This document shows, piece after piece, positions 26,859-35,510 of a DNA stretch of 64,000 nt. The stretch lies in the NCBI GenBank assembly GCA_009917455.1, contig QZDS01000016.1, positions 1 to 64,000 on the forward strand, given 5' to 3'. Source of the DNA: a bacterium 1xD8-48 (lineage in GTDB: Bacteria; Bacillota; Clostridia; Lachnospirales; Lachnospiraceae). The notes beneath the pieces are model-generated. The model saw only the letters and a program-made list of their open reading frames with translations. It was not told the DNA's origin and ran no database searches. The position numbers were made by a program, and so were the translations under genes. Each line of letters begins with the position of its first letter. The first letter of the stretch is position 1.

Positions 26859-27671
26859 TCATGTGTGTTCCAGCGGTATTTGAAGCTCAATCAAATATTT
26901 TTCAGGGTTACTCTCATTCCACGGGCCTCTATGCACAATTTGACGCATAGGGTTAGACATTTTGTATTCGCTGTTTTTCTGCAGCCATTCGGCAAAGGCA
27001 AGATAAGCTCCTTTTATATTTGCAAAATCGCCATAGACCATTGTGCAAGCCATATACGGGACTGGTTCTGTCATGCGGAAACAAAATGGATCTTTTGCCT
27101 TTCCCATTTTCTTTACCGGAGCGCATAGCTCAATATCAACATCTGTCTCCCGAAATTCAGTATCGTGATAAATGGAAAATGTATTACTCATTATTTCTAT
27201 TTTTTGCGCACCTGTAAAAGTAGAAAGTTCTTTCCATAAGTCGCCCTCGGAATAGTAGTTTGGTACAACTTTCCGCAAGGATAGTACCTGATACGAGGGG
27301 ATCGACTTAACGGAGATGTTATAGTGCAGTTCTCCTTTACCACCCTGTATTTCACTTTTTGCAAGTTCAATCTTCCGCAGTTTTTCTCGTTCGGCCTGTA
27401 TTGCATTTTCTATCTCTATGCGCTTTTTGTCGAGCTGCGTAAGAAGTGGTTTATCGTCCATCGTCAGGGCAAGCGCGATTTCTGAAACATTTAGTCCACT
27501 ATCCCGCAAATACAGGATTTTATTTAGGCGCGGTATTTGCTCCACCGAATACAGTCGGTGTCCCGTCCACTTGTCAACCTCTGCTGGCGTCAGAATGCCC
27601 GCCTCATCATAATAGCGGAGCATACGAATAGATACCTGCGTCAGCTTTGAAAATTCTCCTATCCGAAACAT
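26859..27671 (-). CDS. MerR-family regulator with GyrI-like domain (BmrR type)
   Basis: 270 residues. Residues 1-75 carry the MerR winged helix (FRIGEFSKLTQVSIRMLRYYDEAGIL and WTGHRLYSVEQIPRLNKI), then a dimerisation coiled coil (KKRIEIENAIQAEREKLRKIELAK), then a GyrI-like effector domain from about 115. This is the layout of BmrR-type multidrug sensors. No obvious pump is adjacent, so its regulon is unknown. Confidence 0.85.
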   Translation of the reverse strand: MFRIGEFSKLTQVSIRMLRYYDEAGILTPAEVDKWTGHRLYSVEQIPRLNKILYLRDSGLNVSEIALALTMDDKPLLTQLDKKRIEIENAIQAEREKLRKIELAKSEIQGGKGELHYNISVKSIPSYQVLSLRKVVPNYYSEGDLWKELSTFTGAQKIEIMSNTFSIYHDTEFRETDVDIELCAPVKKMGKAKDPFCFRMTEPVPYMACTMVYGDFANIKGAYLAFAEWLQKNSEYKMSNPMRQIVHRGPWNESNPEKYLIELQIPLEHT

Positions 27672-28240
27672 CGTTTCACCACCTACTCTAACTATATTTG
27701 TACTTTTATCTCATCACAGCTTTATATGTTACTTGCTGCATCCTTATTGTACCGTCTTTCGTTTAGTCTATCAATGCTGTTCATGGTATGAGAACTTTTT
27801 CCTAGTCACCACAAAATGGCAAGCAATGCAATCTTCCGTAAGATTGCGTATTTTGGCAGGAATCCGTTTCCGGTATTCCTGCCAAAATGCTTGTTGGTGA
27901 CATATCCCCAAACCCCTGAGATCATCACCTGCGGTGATGGCTGCGCGTTCTGCGAACACTGAAAAAAAGAATAAACAAACCGTATCAAAACAGAAAAAAA
28001 CTCTATGCGAAAGATTTTTCAATCACATAGAGTTTTCGTTTACCTTATATAAAATATAATATTTGGATTTGTTTGGCAACTAATTTTCTTTGAATCATAG
28101 GAGGGTACATTCCCCGCGGCTTGCCGCGTGCTTGCTAATGCCGAACGGAGTGAGGCTGGGGCTGATACCCCGCCCACGGAGTGGCGCATCGCACGGGTTA
28201 GGCGATACGGGCTTGCCGCGGGGAGTTTTATTCAGATGTT
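27672..28240. other. Gap with a terminator repeat and a GC-rich structured segment
   Basis: It contains repeat C copy 1 (27996-28036). A GC-rich block 28108-28226 in otherwise AT-rich surroundings is bounded by TCCCCGCGGC (28111-28120) and GCCGCGGGGA (28215-28224), with further internal inverted words; it may form one long RNA hairpin at the 3' end of the protease gene or be a small inserted repeat. No protein is supported. Confidence 0.5.
27996..28036. repeat. Repeat C, copy 1: 41-bp direct repeat flanking the ATPase-protease pair
   Basis: 41 bp identical to 31803-31843 and in the same orientation. The sequence is self-complementary (AAAACTCTATG/CATAGAGTTTT) and could act as a terminator in both directions. 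Both copies are preceded by ATAAACAAA and followed by CGTTTACC. Confidence 0.92.
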
Positions 28241-30517
28241 TTATTGTCTTTGTCGAGCCTGATATCTTGTTTCAAGATTATTTGTAATATATCCTCGTTC
28301 TCTTAGTCCTGTTGCAATTTCTGAATAAATATCATTGCCATTTGGATCCTTAATTGTTACAATTAGGACAAATTCTTGGGAAGGAATATAAATACCATTT
28401 CGAGCTGTCATATCAATACGGAGTTTCCATCCGTCAGCAAGTTGGATACCTTTTTTCAACTTTCTGTAATAGGATTTGATTGGACTCCACTTAAATCCAT
28501 GTTCAACCCTTGCAGCTTCAAATTTTTCATCCCATTTTGTTTCAAGAGGTACTTGACCCTTATAATCAACTTCCCCATTTTGCGAATAAGAATATGTACC
28601 AAAACTTACATCAATATTAGTTCGGCAATATTCACGTCCGTATCGCTCATCAAGAGGTGGTAAATAGGCAAGCGTCATACCAATTTCTCCGATATACTTA
28701 CCGTTTTTAATGAGTGATTTTGGGTAAGGAAAATCATACATTTCAAGGTGTGAACCTTGGGATATTTTTTGCATAAACACAAGGGTCACCTCATCTTCGC
28801 TACACTGAAGGATTTCTTGGACATTCGGCGATGGGATTCCAAATCCGTAATACTTAATATTATCAGGCTTTTCATCTAATAATTCACGCGAATTCATTCT
28901 GGCTGAATGAACAAGCATGGCTTTTGCAAGAAGAAGATTAGGATCTAGCATCTCTTCGTAAATAGATGCAAATTTTTGCAAAGCCCTAGGATTTGAATAA
29001 CTTGTGCCATTACCCTCAATTATATTACCTTCTGGATCAAGACCCTTTACACCAAGACCATCAATGCAATAAGTGGTAGAGAGGTTTCCTCCATAATCTA
29101 CAATATCAGGCTTTACCACATAATTAGCACCAGGACCTCTCCGGCTAAACGGAGATGGTTCATTAAATTTAACAATGGAATCATCAGATTCAAACAATGC
29201 AACGGAACCAACAGTTATAGCTCTTACAGAGTCAGCCGGTGATATCAAACGATCATGTTCGCCAAGACCACTCTGAGGAGGCCAGGTTCGCAGTGGTAAA
29301 TCGTTGATATTTCCGCTAGAAACAAACATTTGAACATGATATTTGTCTTGAATATAATCTAAAAATACACCCAAATCAGACATTGTTCCACTGCATGGTT
29401 TATTTTCGATGCCTAATGAGATATTCCATATCTTTGTCGAGTGTGAATATTTTTCCATAACTTCTTCAATAATTTCCATTAAATCATATTCGGATATTGA
29501 ATCGGTAGGTCCAAATTTTTTATCACTGTTTGGCATTGCAATAATGTCCACAAATTTAAAACGATGGCAAGTCGGACTGCTAATGCCATTTAATAAATTT
29601 CCATACTGAATCGTTGAAGCAATAAAAGTTGCATGATGAGGATTTTGATATACTTCGCTAACATATTCTTCCCTGGCAATTATATATGGTTTTAAATAAG
29701 GATTGTCAGCACTAATGCCGCCATCAATAATGCCGATAGAGACTTCACTATCAGTATACTCATGTTCCAAAAGCATTTTTAAGTCGGTTGATGAAAAATC
29801 ATCTTTTGGAAGAGAGTATTCTTGAAAAAAATCAACAGATTTAACACCATTGATAGATGCTATATTTATAATATCTTCATAGGAATTAATTCCAATTTTA
29901 AGAAATTTTATATGCTCTCCATAGGTGATAAGTTCACAATTATCATGTAATCCTAATAATGTTATTTTTCTATTTATATAGTCCCAAATCTGAGCATTGT
30001 CAAAATCATCATCAAAATCAAAGATTTTCACTTTGATGTTATTTTTAATTGAAGAGAAATCACTTTGCGCAGCTAATGCAAGTGATGAAGTTATTTTTTC
30101 ATCAGCTTTAATAGGTTGGATATCTGAAACTGCGGTCATATTGGCTTTAAACTTTATTGACGGTGGATTCATAACCAATTTAACCGTTTCTTGTATAGAT
30201 TTTTTCTTCACCTTAATATAGATTTCATTTAAATCTTCAGTTCCTATAATAGGACAGTTTCTACATAAATCATCCGGTTTATGTGACTTGGCAATTGCTT
30301 CAGGCTTAACTATCACCTTACCGATAGCGGGAATATTTTCATTTTCTTCAAAAACATCATTATAATATTCCAATAAAGATTCAAATTTATTAGAAATGTC
30401 TATTTGTAATTGTGGTGTTACCTCACTGAAAAATTTGGTTTTTCCACCACCGGAATTACTAAAGATATCATCTGTCTTTTGAAGAATTATTTTTATTGGT
30501 AGATTGTTTTTACTCAT
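28241..30517 (-). CDS. Subtilisin-like S8 protease, IetS-like
   Basis: 758 residues. The S8 catalytic triad is visible as Asp264 (SIGIIDGGIS), His294 (HHATFIAS) and Ser505 (GNGTSYSNP). There is no signal peptide, so it is cytoplasmic, unlike secreted subtilisins. About 250 residues precede the protease domain and about 200 follow it. Its start overlaps the end of the AAA-ATPase gene by 8 bp, so the two form one unit. This pairing and order matches ietAS, first described for plasmid stability in Agrobacterium and later shown to protect against phages in E. coli. Identification rests on domain composition; sequence similarity to known IetS was not computed. Confidence 0.85.
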   Translation of the reverse strand: MSKNNLPIKIILQKTDDIFSNSGGGKTKFFSEVTPQLQIDISNKFESLLEYYNDVFEENENIPAIGKVIVKPEAIAKSHKPDDLCRNCPIIGTEDLNEIYIKVKKKSIQETVKLVMNPPSIKFKANMTAVSDIQPIKADEKITSSLALAAQSDFSSIKNNIKVKIFDFDDDFDNAQIWDYINRKITLLGLHDNCELITYGEHIKFLKIGINSYEDIINIASINGVKSVDFFQEYSLPKDDFSSTDLKMLLEHEYTDSEVSIGIIDGGISADNPYLKPYIIAREEYVSEVYQNPHHATFIASTIQYGNLLNGISSPTCHRFKFVDIIAMPNSDKKFGPTDSISEYDLMEIIEEVMEKYSHSTKIWNISLGIENKPCSGTMSDLGVFLDYIQDKYHVQMFVSSGNINDLPLRTWPPQSGLGEHDRLISPADSVRAITVGSVALFESDDSIVKFNEPSPFSRRGPGANYVVKPDIVDYGGNLSTTYCIDGLGVKGLDPEGNIIEGNGTSYSNPRALQKFASIYEEMLDPNLLLAKAMLVHSARMNSRELLDEKPDNIKYYGFGIPSPNVQEILQCSEDEVTLVFMQKISQGSHLEMYDFPYPKSLIKNGKYIGEIGMTLAYLPPLDERYGREYCRTNIDVSFGTYSYSQNGEVDYKGQVPLETKWDEKFEAARVEHGFKWSPIKSYYRKLKKGIQLADGWKLRIDMTARNGIYIPSQEFVLIVTIKDPNGNDIYSEIATGLRERGYITNNLETRYQARQRQ

Positions 30518-31649
30518 GTATATCAGCCTCCTTTATAATTTTTTGTATAGTTGTTTTGGAACTTCCTAAAACGTCAGCAATAACTTGTAGGCTGAATATT
30601 TTCTCGTTACATTTCCTTAAATATTTTGCTTTGATTTGAAGTAGTTTTCGAGTGTCGTTACAATTTTGAGGTAATATATTTTGAAGAATAAAATATTCCT
30701 CATAAATATTTTTTTTATCAAAAGAGTGGTTGTGAATAACAGCATTTCTTATTGATTTTGTAATCAGCTCCTCAATTTCTGCACCACTCAGTCCAAAAAA
30801 TAATGTTGAAAGTTCAGTAACATCTTTTTCGCTAAGAGTTCCCATGTGACCGGTAAACAAATATATTAGTTTACTGATTGCTTCTTTATCAGGTAACTCA
30901 ATTTCTAACTTATAATCAAATCTTCTCCATACTGCAGAATCTAATAGTTGTTGATGATTTGTTGCGGCTAAAAGCAGACTATCTTTACTCATGGAATCCA
31001 CATTTTGTAATAAACTATTAACCACACGTTTCAGCTCACCTAATTCATTATTATCGTCTCTCGCCTTTGCTATTGCATCAAATTCATCTAAAAACAGAAC
31101 ACATGGGATTTTTTGAGCAAATTCGAATAAATTACGAATATTTTTGGCCGTTGTGCCTAGGTAAGATGAGATAAGGCTATCAAGTCGAGCAATAACCAGT
31201 GGTAGATTTAGTTGTTTTGCAATTAAATAAGCACATTTTGTTTTTCCGCATCCAGGTGGACCATATAGCAACAACGTATTAGATACCCCTATACCTAAGT
31301 TATTTAGTTTATCGGCATTTTTATAGCTCAAAATAAATGAGTCCAATTTATCAGCATTTCTTTTGGATAATATCACCTCGATATTATTCTCATCTGGATA
31401 AATAATATCAGCAAGCGTAGTTCTGGATTCTGTATCAACAGGAATCGATAAACTCTTTGCGTTGTTTCCCATGGCAGTCAAAGACATTTCTGTTTGTGCC
31501 GACAATAATTTTTTGAATTTAGCGACTGCTCGTGTTTCACCATCTGTTTCAAGTTTAGAAATCAATTGGTTTGTATAGTTAATAACTTTGGTTTGATCAT
31601 GTTTTAATGAGCCCTCTATGATTTTTCCTATTTCAATTGAATATTTCAT
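30510..31649 (-). CDS. AAA+ ATPase, IetA-like
   Basis: 379 residues. Walker A GPPGCGKT at 130-137, Walker B VLFLDEFD at 184-191, and sensor/arginine-finger regions (LLAATNHQQLLD, SAVWRRFDYKLE) place it among classic AAA ATPases of the spastin/FtsH-like type. The N-terminal 90 residues are unique and helical. The C-terminus ends in a helix-turn-helix-like stretch LQVIADVLGSSKTTIQKIIK. AGGGGAGGTGCG precedes the ATG. It is the first gene of the pair with the S8 protease; together they would sense and respond to phage or plasmid invasion, a role inferred from IetAS. Confidence 0.87.
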   Translation of the reverse strand: MKYSIEIGKIIEGSLKHDQTKVINYTNQLISKLETDGETRAVAKFKKLLSAQTEMSLTAMGNNAKSLSIPVDTESRTTLADIIYPDENNIEVILSKRNADKLDSFILSYKNADKLNNLGIGVSNTLLLYGPPGCGKTKCAYLIAKQLNLPLVIARLDSLISSYLGTTAKNIRNLFEFAQKIPCVLFLDEFDAIAKARDDNNELGELKRVVNSLLQNVDSMSKDSLLLAATNHQQLLDSAVWRRFDYKLEIELPDKEAISKLIYLFTGHMGTLSEKDVTELSTLFFGLSGAEIEELITKSIRNAVIHNHSFDKKNIYEEYFILQNILPQNCNDTRKLLQIKAKYLRKCNEKIFSLQVIADVLGSSKTTIQKIIKEADIHE

Positions 31650-31674
31650 TTCGCACCTCCCCTATTATTATACT

Positions 31675-31760
31675 GGAACGAATGTGAAATGTAAAGAACG
31701 AAATTTAATAAAGCGAGAACAATTTATTATTTATTAGGAACGATTTGCGTTTTAAAGAAC
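31675..31760 (-). promoter_or_regulatory. Paired operator-like repeats ahead of the ATPase gene
   Basis: GGAACGA at 31675-31681 with AAAGAAC at 31693-31699, and GGAACGA at 31737-31743 with AAAGAAC at 31754-31760. The spacers are 11 and 10 bp; the two units are 62 bp apart. The position fits a promoter controlled by a DNA-binding protein, perhaps the HTH end of the ATPase. Confidence 0.5.
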
Positions 31761-31802
31761 AAGGATTAATATCCAAATACCATGATAGACGTTTGAATAA
31801 AC

Positions 31803-31843
31803 AAAAACTCTATGCGAAAGATTTTTCAATCACATAGAGTTTT
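31803..31843. repeat. Repeat C, copy 2
   Basis: Identical to 27996-28036 and in the same orientation, so the ATPase-protease cassette is bracketed by direct repeats 3.8 kb apart. Confidence 0.92.
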
Positions 31844-31955
31844 TTATTTTTCCGTTTACCTGGCGTAAGTCATAAGTTTTGTAATGTTTCCTTATGGGCT
31901 ACTGCCATTTACAGCCACCCTTTGAGACGGTTTATGTAACGGTTATTACTTATAT

Positions 31956-32123
31956 TTAGAAAATTGTGCCAGACAGCAAGGAATAATCCTTTAAATGCTC
32001 TAAAATGATATACTGAACATATTCAAGAAGGGCAGCAGTATCATAAGAGAAATTATGTTCGTCCAGTGCATCATTATTCAATAAATCTTCGGCTATTGCT
32101 TTTGTTATGTCGTTTCTATTCAT
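31956..32123 (-). CDS. Hypothetical protein, 55 aa
   Basis: A short frame (MNRNDITKAIAEDLLNNDAL at the start, ending KDYSLLSGTIF). It overlaps the end of the 78-residue gene upstream by 8 bp, the usual sign of coupled translation. A ribosome site GGTGATGCCGC is only moderate. It looks like a small helical mobile-element protein; the role is unknown. Confidence 0.55.
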   Translation of the reverse strand: MNRNDITKAIAEDLLNNDALDEHNFSYDTAALLEYVQYIILEHLKDYSLLSGTIF

Positions 32124-32352
32124 CAGCGGCATCACCTTTCTTTACTGACAACATACCCATGATAAAGCTGTATATGCTTTCGATAATATCAAGGCTTTCA
32201 ATATCGTATACCATTCTTGCGATATTGCAGCGGTATTCTCTGGCTTGCTTTTCTTCTGCGGTCTGTTCCGGCTCCGGCTCTGCTTCCTTTGATTTTCTGT
32301 CCTCACGTTCTGCCCGGATTTCAAGCATAGGTTTTGTTACTCTGTTTGGCAT
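32116..32352 (-). CDS. Hypothetical charged protein, 78 aa
   Basis: Highly charged N-terminal half (REDRKSKEAEPEPEQTAEEK) and a helical C-terminal half. No ribosome site is evident before the ATG at 32352, so the start is tentative. It is coupled to the 55-residue frame downstream. Function unknown. Confidence 0.5.
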   Translation of the reverse strand: MPNRVTKPMLEIRAEREDRKSKEAEPEPEQTAEEKQAREYRCNIARMVYDIESLDIIESIYSFIMGMLSVKKGDAADE

Positions 32353-32506
32353 AAGATAAAAACAATCTGCATTTAATGAGTATGAGTATTTCTCTTTAGA
32401 TGATGTAATGACGATAACCGGAGAGAGCTAGGAAGAACTTTTATTATTAGAGAGAGAATATAAGCAAAGGCAGGGCGTTGATTCCCTGCCTTATGTGTAT
32501 AATATT

Positions 32507-32851
32507 TTAAAGCGCCAACTTGTATAATGCTAACTGATTAAGGCTTACCCCCTCTTTTTCTGCTTCAATGGCTAATCTTTGATGCAAAGATTTTGGAAGT
32601 CTTACAACAAATTTACCGCTGTAATTGTTTGGCGTTTCTGGAATTGGTATAGAGAGATGGTTTTCTATTTTTGTTTCAATATATCCTTCCAATGCTTCAT
32701 TAAGGCTTTCATATAATCCTTCGAGTGTATCGCTGGTACTTTGGCATCCGTCAAGTTCCAAAATTCTGCCATAGAAATAGTGTCCGCTTTCATCGTTCAT
32801 TTCCTGTACTAATCTTGTATAGGGCAATTTCATATAATCTTTAACTTCCAT
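32507..32851 (-). CDS. hicB: HicB-family antitoxin
   Basis: 114 residues. An N-terminal partial RNase-H-like fold (YGRILELDGCQSTSDTLEGLYESLNEALEGYI) and a C-terminal ribbon-helix-helix (SGKFVVRLPKSLHQRLAIEA...SLNQL) are diagnostic of HicB. It should neutralise HicA and repress the operon through the ribbon-helix-helix. It follows hicA after 47 bp on the minus strand. Confidence 0.9.
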   Translation of the reverse strand: MEVKDYMKLPYTRLVQEMNDESGHYFYGRILELDGCQSTSDTLEGLYESLNEALEGYIETKIENHLSIPIPETPNNYSGKFVVRLPKSLHQRLAIEAEKEGVSLNQLALYKLAL

Positions 32852-32898
32852 GCTTTCCTGCTCCTTTCCGCTTGTTATGCTATGCCAGGATAAGGGGA

Positions 32899-33126
32899 TT
32901 ATTCCCCTATCCTATTCAGAACATCTACAACATAAGCCTTTTTTAATGGATTTTCTTGTTTTATTGTTATCAAATCCCCAGTTTCTTTATTCAGATAATG
33001 CTTATGGCTTCCTTTTTGCCTTGCCGGAAGATAGCCATATGCTGCTAAAACTTTGTCTATTTCTTCTGGCCGCATTCCATTTGGCTGTTGCTTCATTTTT
33101 TCAATTAGCTTTTTTACGTTTGGCAC
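32899..33126 (-). CDS. hicA: HicA-family mRNA interferase toxin
   Basis: 75 residues in the HicA double-stranded-RNA-binding-like fold. The catalytic His is in KGSHKHYLN. The gene starts at GTG 33126 with AAAGGAG eight bases upstream. The HicA-HicB order is the classical one; the pair likely stabilises the island. A perfect palindrome at 33161-33174 lies just upstream. Confidence 0.9.
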   Translation of the reverse strand: MPNVKKLIEKMKQQPNGMRPEEIDKVLAAYGYLPARQKGSHKHYLNKETGDLITIKQENPLKKAYVVDVLNRIGE

Positions 33127-33160
33127 TATGATTATCTCCTTTCTTGCACTATAGTATCAT

Positions 33161-33174
33161 ATATAGTACTATAT
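33161..33174. promoter_or_regulatory. Palindrome, probable HicB operator
   Basis: The 14-bp perfect palindrome ATATAGTACTATAT lies 35 bp upstream of the hicA start, where the autorepressor would bind. Confidence 0.6.
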
Positions 33175-33390
33175 GTCAATGTCAAAATAAAGTATTGTTT
33201 CTATGTCTGTTTAGTATCAAAAGTAATGTATATAAAATGGTATCAAAAGTTATTGACAACAATAATAAGAGGTGTGAATTGCGAGTAAAGTGAAAAATGG
33301 GAAGAATAAGCAAGGTAAAAATCTGGTGTATGTAGATAGCCCTCATAAAGTAAACATGGTAAAATCTTAGAAGAAACGAGGTAAAGCAAT

Positions 33391-33759
33391 ATGGAAAAGA
33401 AAATTTATATCGCAGAGGAAGAACGGGCAAAATGCAAAAAAGTGGCTGAAGCGTTTTCGGAGCTGTACGAAATGGCGGATATTGTAGTTGTTGATGTCGG
33501 CAGATACGGTTTTGTGATGCTGAAATACTATATGCCGACGCATGGTTTTGAGGAAGATGAAACTTATACGGACAGCAGGGCATTGTTTGAAGGATTGTGG
33601 CAGGAATGGCTTGACATGAAGCTGTATCTTATGGCGAAAGGCACTCCTTTATTGGAAAAGGGGTACAAGGGTGTATTTGAGAGTCTACCGGAAGAAAAAC
33701 AGTCGATACTTATCGGACGAAAAGCTGATTTCGCAGAGAGAGCAGGGATAGACCTGTAA
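33391..33759 (+). CDS. Hypothetical protein, 122 aa
   Basis: Unknown small cytoplasmic protein beginning MEKKIYIAEEERAKCKKVAE with a central strand DIVVVDVGRYGFVMLKYY. A weak GAAACGAGGTAAAGC precedes the ATG. It is divergent from hicAB and precedes the lantibiotic immunity operon by 315 bp. No function inferred. Confidence 0.65.
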   Translation: MEKKIYIAEEERAKCKKVAEAFSELYEMADIVVVDVGRYGFVMLKYYMPTHGFEEDETYTDSRALFEGLWQEWLDMKLYLMAKGTPLLEKGYKGVFESLPEEKQSILIGRKADFAERAGIDL

Positions 33760-34074
33760 AAGAATGTTTTTATAAAAGAAATGGATAAAGAGATGGATTC
33801 CGTAGGCGCAGGCATTGTGGAAATGTCGTATAACTGGCTGCGTTCATGGAACTGTGGGAAACCCTGTTATGTAATCATATGGTTATGGAAAAGTAAATGG
33901 AGGTTTTGGTTATTCCGAAAAAAGTAAATTGGAGTGTTGTTTGGCAAAGTGTTATTGGTTGGAGAGATTGTTATTCATATTAATAAGAAATAAACAAGAA
34001 TCCACTTTCTTTATGAAATCTTCAAAAATATCCTCTATGCTATTGATAGAATTAAATGAAAGGACATGATGATT
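33760..34074. other. Promoter region of the lantibiotic immunity operon
   Basis: No gene. Contains TTCTTTATGAAATCTTC about 70 bp upstream of the ATPase gene; a similar TCTTTATGAAATCC occurs at 38691-38705 after the kinase gene. These could be regulator sites, but that is tentative. Confidence 0.4.
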
Positions 34075-34782
34075 ATGGATATGATTTTGAAAACAACAAA
34101 CCTCTGTAAAAATTTCAAAGGGCAGACAGCAGTAAACAATGTATCTTTGAACATTCAGAGAAATTCTGTCTACGGATTGCTGGGACCGAATGGAGCAGGC
34201 AAATCTACCATTCTTAAAATGCTCACTGGCATTTTGCACCCTACATCGGGAGAAATTGAGTTTGACGGTCACGCATGGAACCGCAGCGATTTACAATCTA
34301 TTGGCGCATTGATTGAAATGCCGCCCCTATACGAAAATCTGACCGCATACGAAAATCTGAAAGTGCGAACCCTTGCGCTCGGACTTCCCGATGCCCGCAT
34401 TGAGGAAGTCTTACGGATTGTTGACCTTACAGACACTCGAAAAAAGAAATCGGGACATTTTTCTTTGGGAATGAAACAGCGGCTTGGCATTGCGCTTGCG
34501 TTGTTATCATCACCTAAATTGTTGATTTTAGATGAACCGACAAACGGGTTAGACCCTATTGGTATTCAAGAATTACGGGAACTTATCTGTTCTTTCCCGG
34601 CGCATGGAATTACAGTAATTTTATCCAGCCACATTTTATCCGAAGTAGAACAGATTGCGGATCACATTGGAATTATTTCTGCCGGGAAGCTAGGCTATGA
34701 AAGCAAAATAAACAAAGGCGCAAGTTTAGAAGAAATTTTTATGCGTGTTGTAGCTGCTAATAACGAAAAGGGGGAAAAATAA
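34075..34782 (+). CDS. Lantibiotic immunity-type ABC ATPase (LanF)
   Basis: 235 residues. Walker A GPNGAGKST, signature SLGMKQRLGIALALL, Walker B LLILDEPTNGLD and switch SSHILSEVEQ are intact. The sequence layout is that of the BcrA/SpaF/NisF/MutF family. It powers two permeases encoded directly downstream. ATG 34075 is preferred since GAAAGGA at 34058-34064 would be too close to the upstream ATG codons. No lantibiotic precursor or modification genes are near, so this is a resistance rather than a producer locus; CprABC of C. difficile has the same plan. Confidence 0.88.
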   Translation: MDMILKTTNLCKNFKGQTAVNNVSLNIQRNSVYGLLGPNGAGKSTILKMLTGILHPTSGEIEFDGHAWNRSDLQSIGALIEMPPLYENLTAYENLKVRTLALGLPDARIEEVLRIVDLTDTRKKKSGHFSLGMKQRLGIALALLSSPKLLILDEPTNGLDPIGIQELRELICSFPAHGITVILSSHILSEVEQIADHIGIISAGKLGYESKINKGASLEEIFMRVVAANNEKGEK

Positions 34783-35510
34783 TGTTTCATCTTATACATT
34801 CTGAATTATTAAAAGTACGTCATACATTTGCATTAAAGCTATTTGTTGCGGCTCCTATCGTTACTTTGAGTTTAGGATACATCTTGAGTGGAAAATTTGT
34901 TCAGTTTACAGCCTATAATTGGTGGTATATTTTGATACTGCCGATTACGATTGCTATTTGGTGTGCCAGCTTTATCAGTTGTGAAAAACGCACACAGTAT
35001 CAGAATATTCTCTGTTTATCTGTTGACATGAAGAAAATCTGGATTGGCAAGCTGTTTGCGGTTGCTGTGCTGCTTTTATTAACCAATTTTGTAATGTGGG
35101 GTGGCTGTACGCTTTTTGGTGTTTTTACCGTGATGAACATTGACCCGCTTAATGGTTTTTGGGGCTGTATGTTATTGTTTCTTGTTTACGTTTGGCAGCT
35201 TCCGCTTATTATGTTGCTTGCGAAAAAAACAAATTATCTTACTGCTGTACTAATTTCCTTTAGCTGCAACATTTTATCCACGATTGGAGCAGAAAGTGAT
35301 TTGTTTTATCTCAATCCATTTGCCATTCCAGCACGCATTGTATGCCCCTTTTTCAAAATGCACCCTAACGGTATTCCTATTGAAAATGGTTCTTTTCTGC
35401 TGAATACTGGAACAATCATTCCTGCCGTTTTGCTTAGCTTGATTTTGGCGGTACTGTGTTTTTTGCTTACAGCATGGCTTTTCACTAAAGGAGACAGAAC
35501 ACATGATTGA
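34782..35510 (+). CDS. Lantibiotic immunity ABC permease (LanE/MutE type)
   Basis: 242 residues with about six membrane segments. The start of the family is recognisable in MFHLIHSELLKVRHTFALKL and FISCEKRTQYQNIL. Its ATG overlaps the stop of the ATPase gene (TAATG), and its end overlaps the next permease by 8 bp, so the three are translationally coupled. It should form the transmembrane channel with its partner to expel or block lantibiotics at the membrane. Confidence 0.85.
   Translation: MFHLIHSELLKVRHTFALKLFVAAPIVTLSLGYILSGKFVQFTAYNWWYILILPITIAIWCASFISCEKRTQYQNILCLSVDMKKIWIGKLFAVAVLLLLTNFVMWGGCTLFGVFTVMNIDPLNGFWGCMLLFLVYVWQLPLIMLLAKKTNYLTAVLISFSCNILSTIGAESDLFYLNPFAIPARIVCPFFKMHPNGIPIENGSFLLNTGTIIPAVLLSLILAVLCFLLTAWLFTKGDRTHD

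Larger units (their letters stand above)
31650..31955. other. Upstream region of the ATPase-protease pair
   Basis: AT-rich, no gene. It contains two GGAACGA...AAAGAAC repeats (31675-31760), likely operators, and repeat C copy 2 (31803-31843). Confidence 0.55.

Noticed and set aside
28108..28226. tRNA or tmRNA-like gene in the GC-rich block
   Set aside because: No cloverleaf, anticodon arm or CCA end could be drawn; left as an unexplained structured segment.
32066..32359. 97-codon + frame opposite the small hypothetical genes
   Set aside because: Antisense shadow of 31956-32352; Ser/Leu-rich with no ribosome site.
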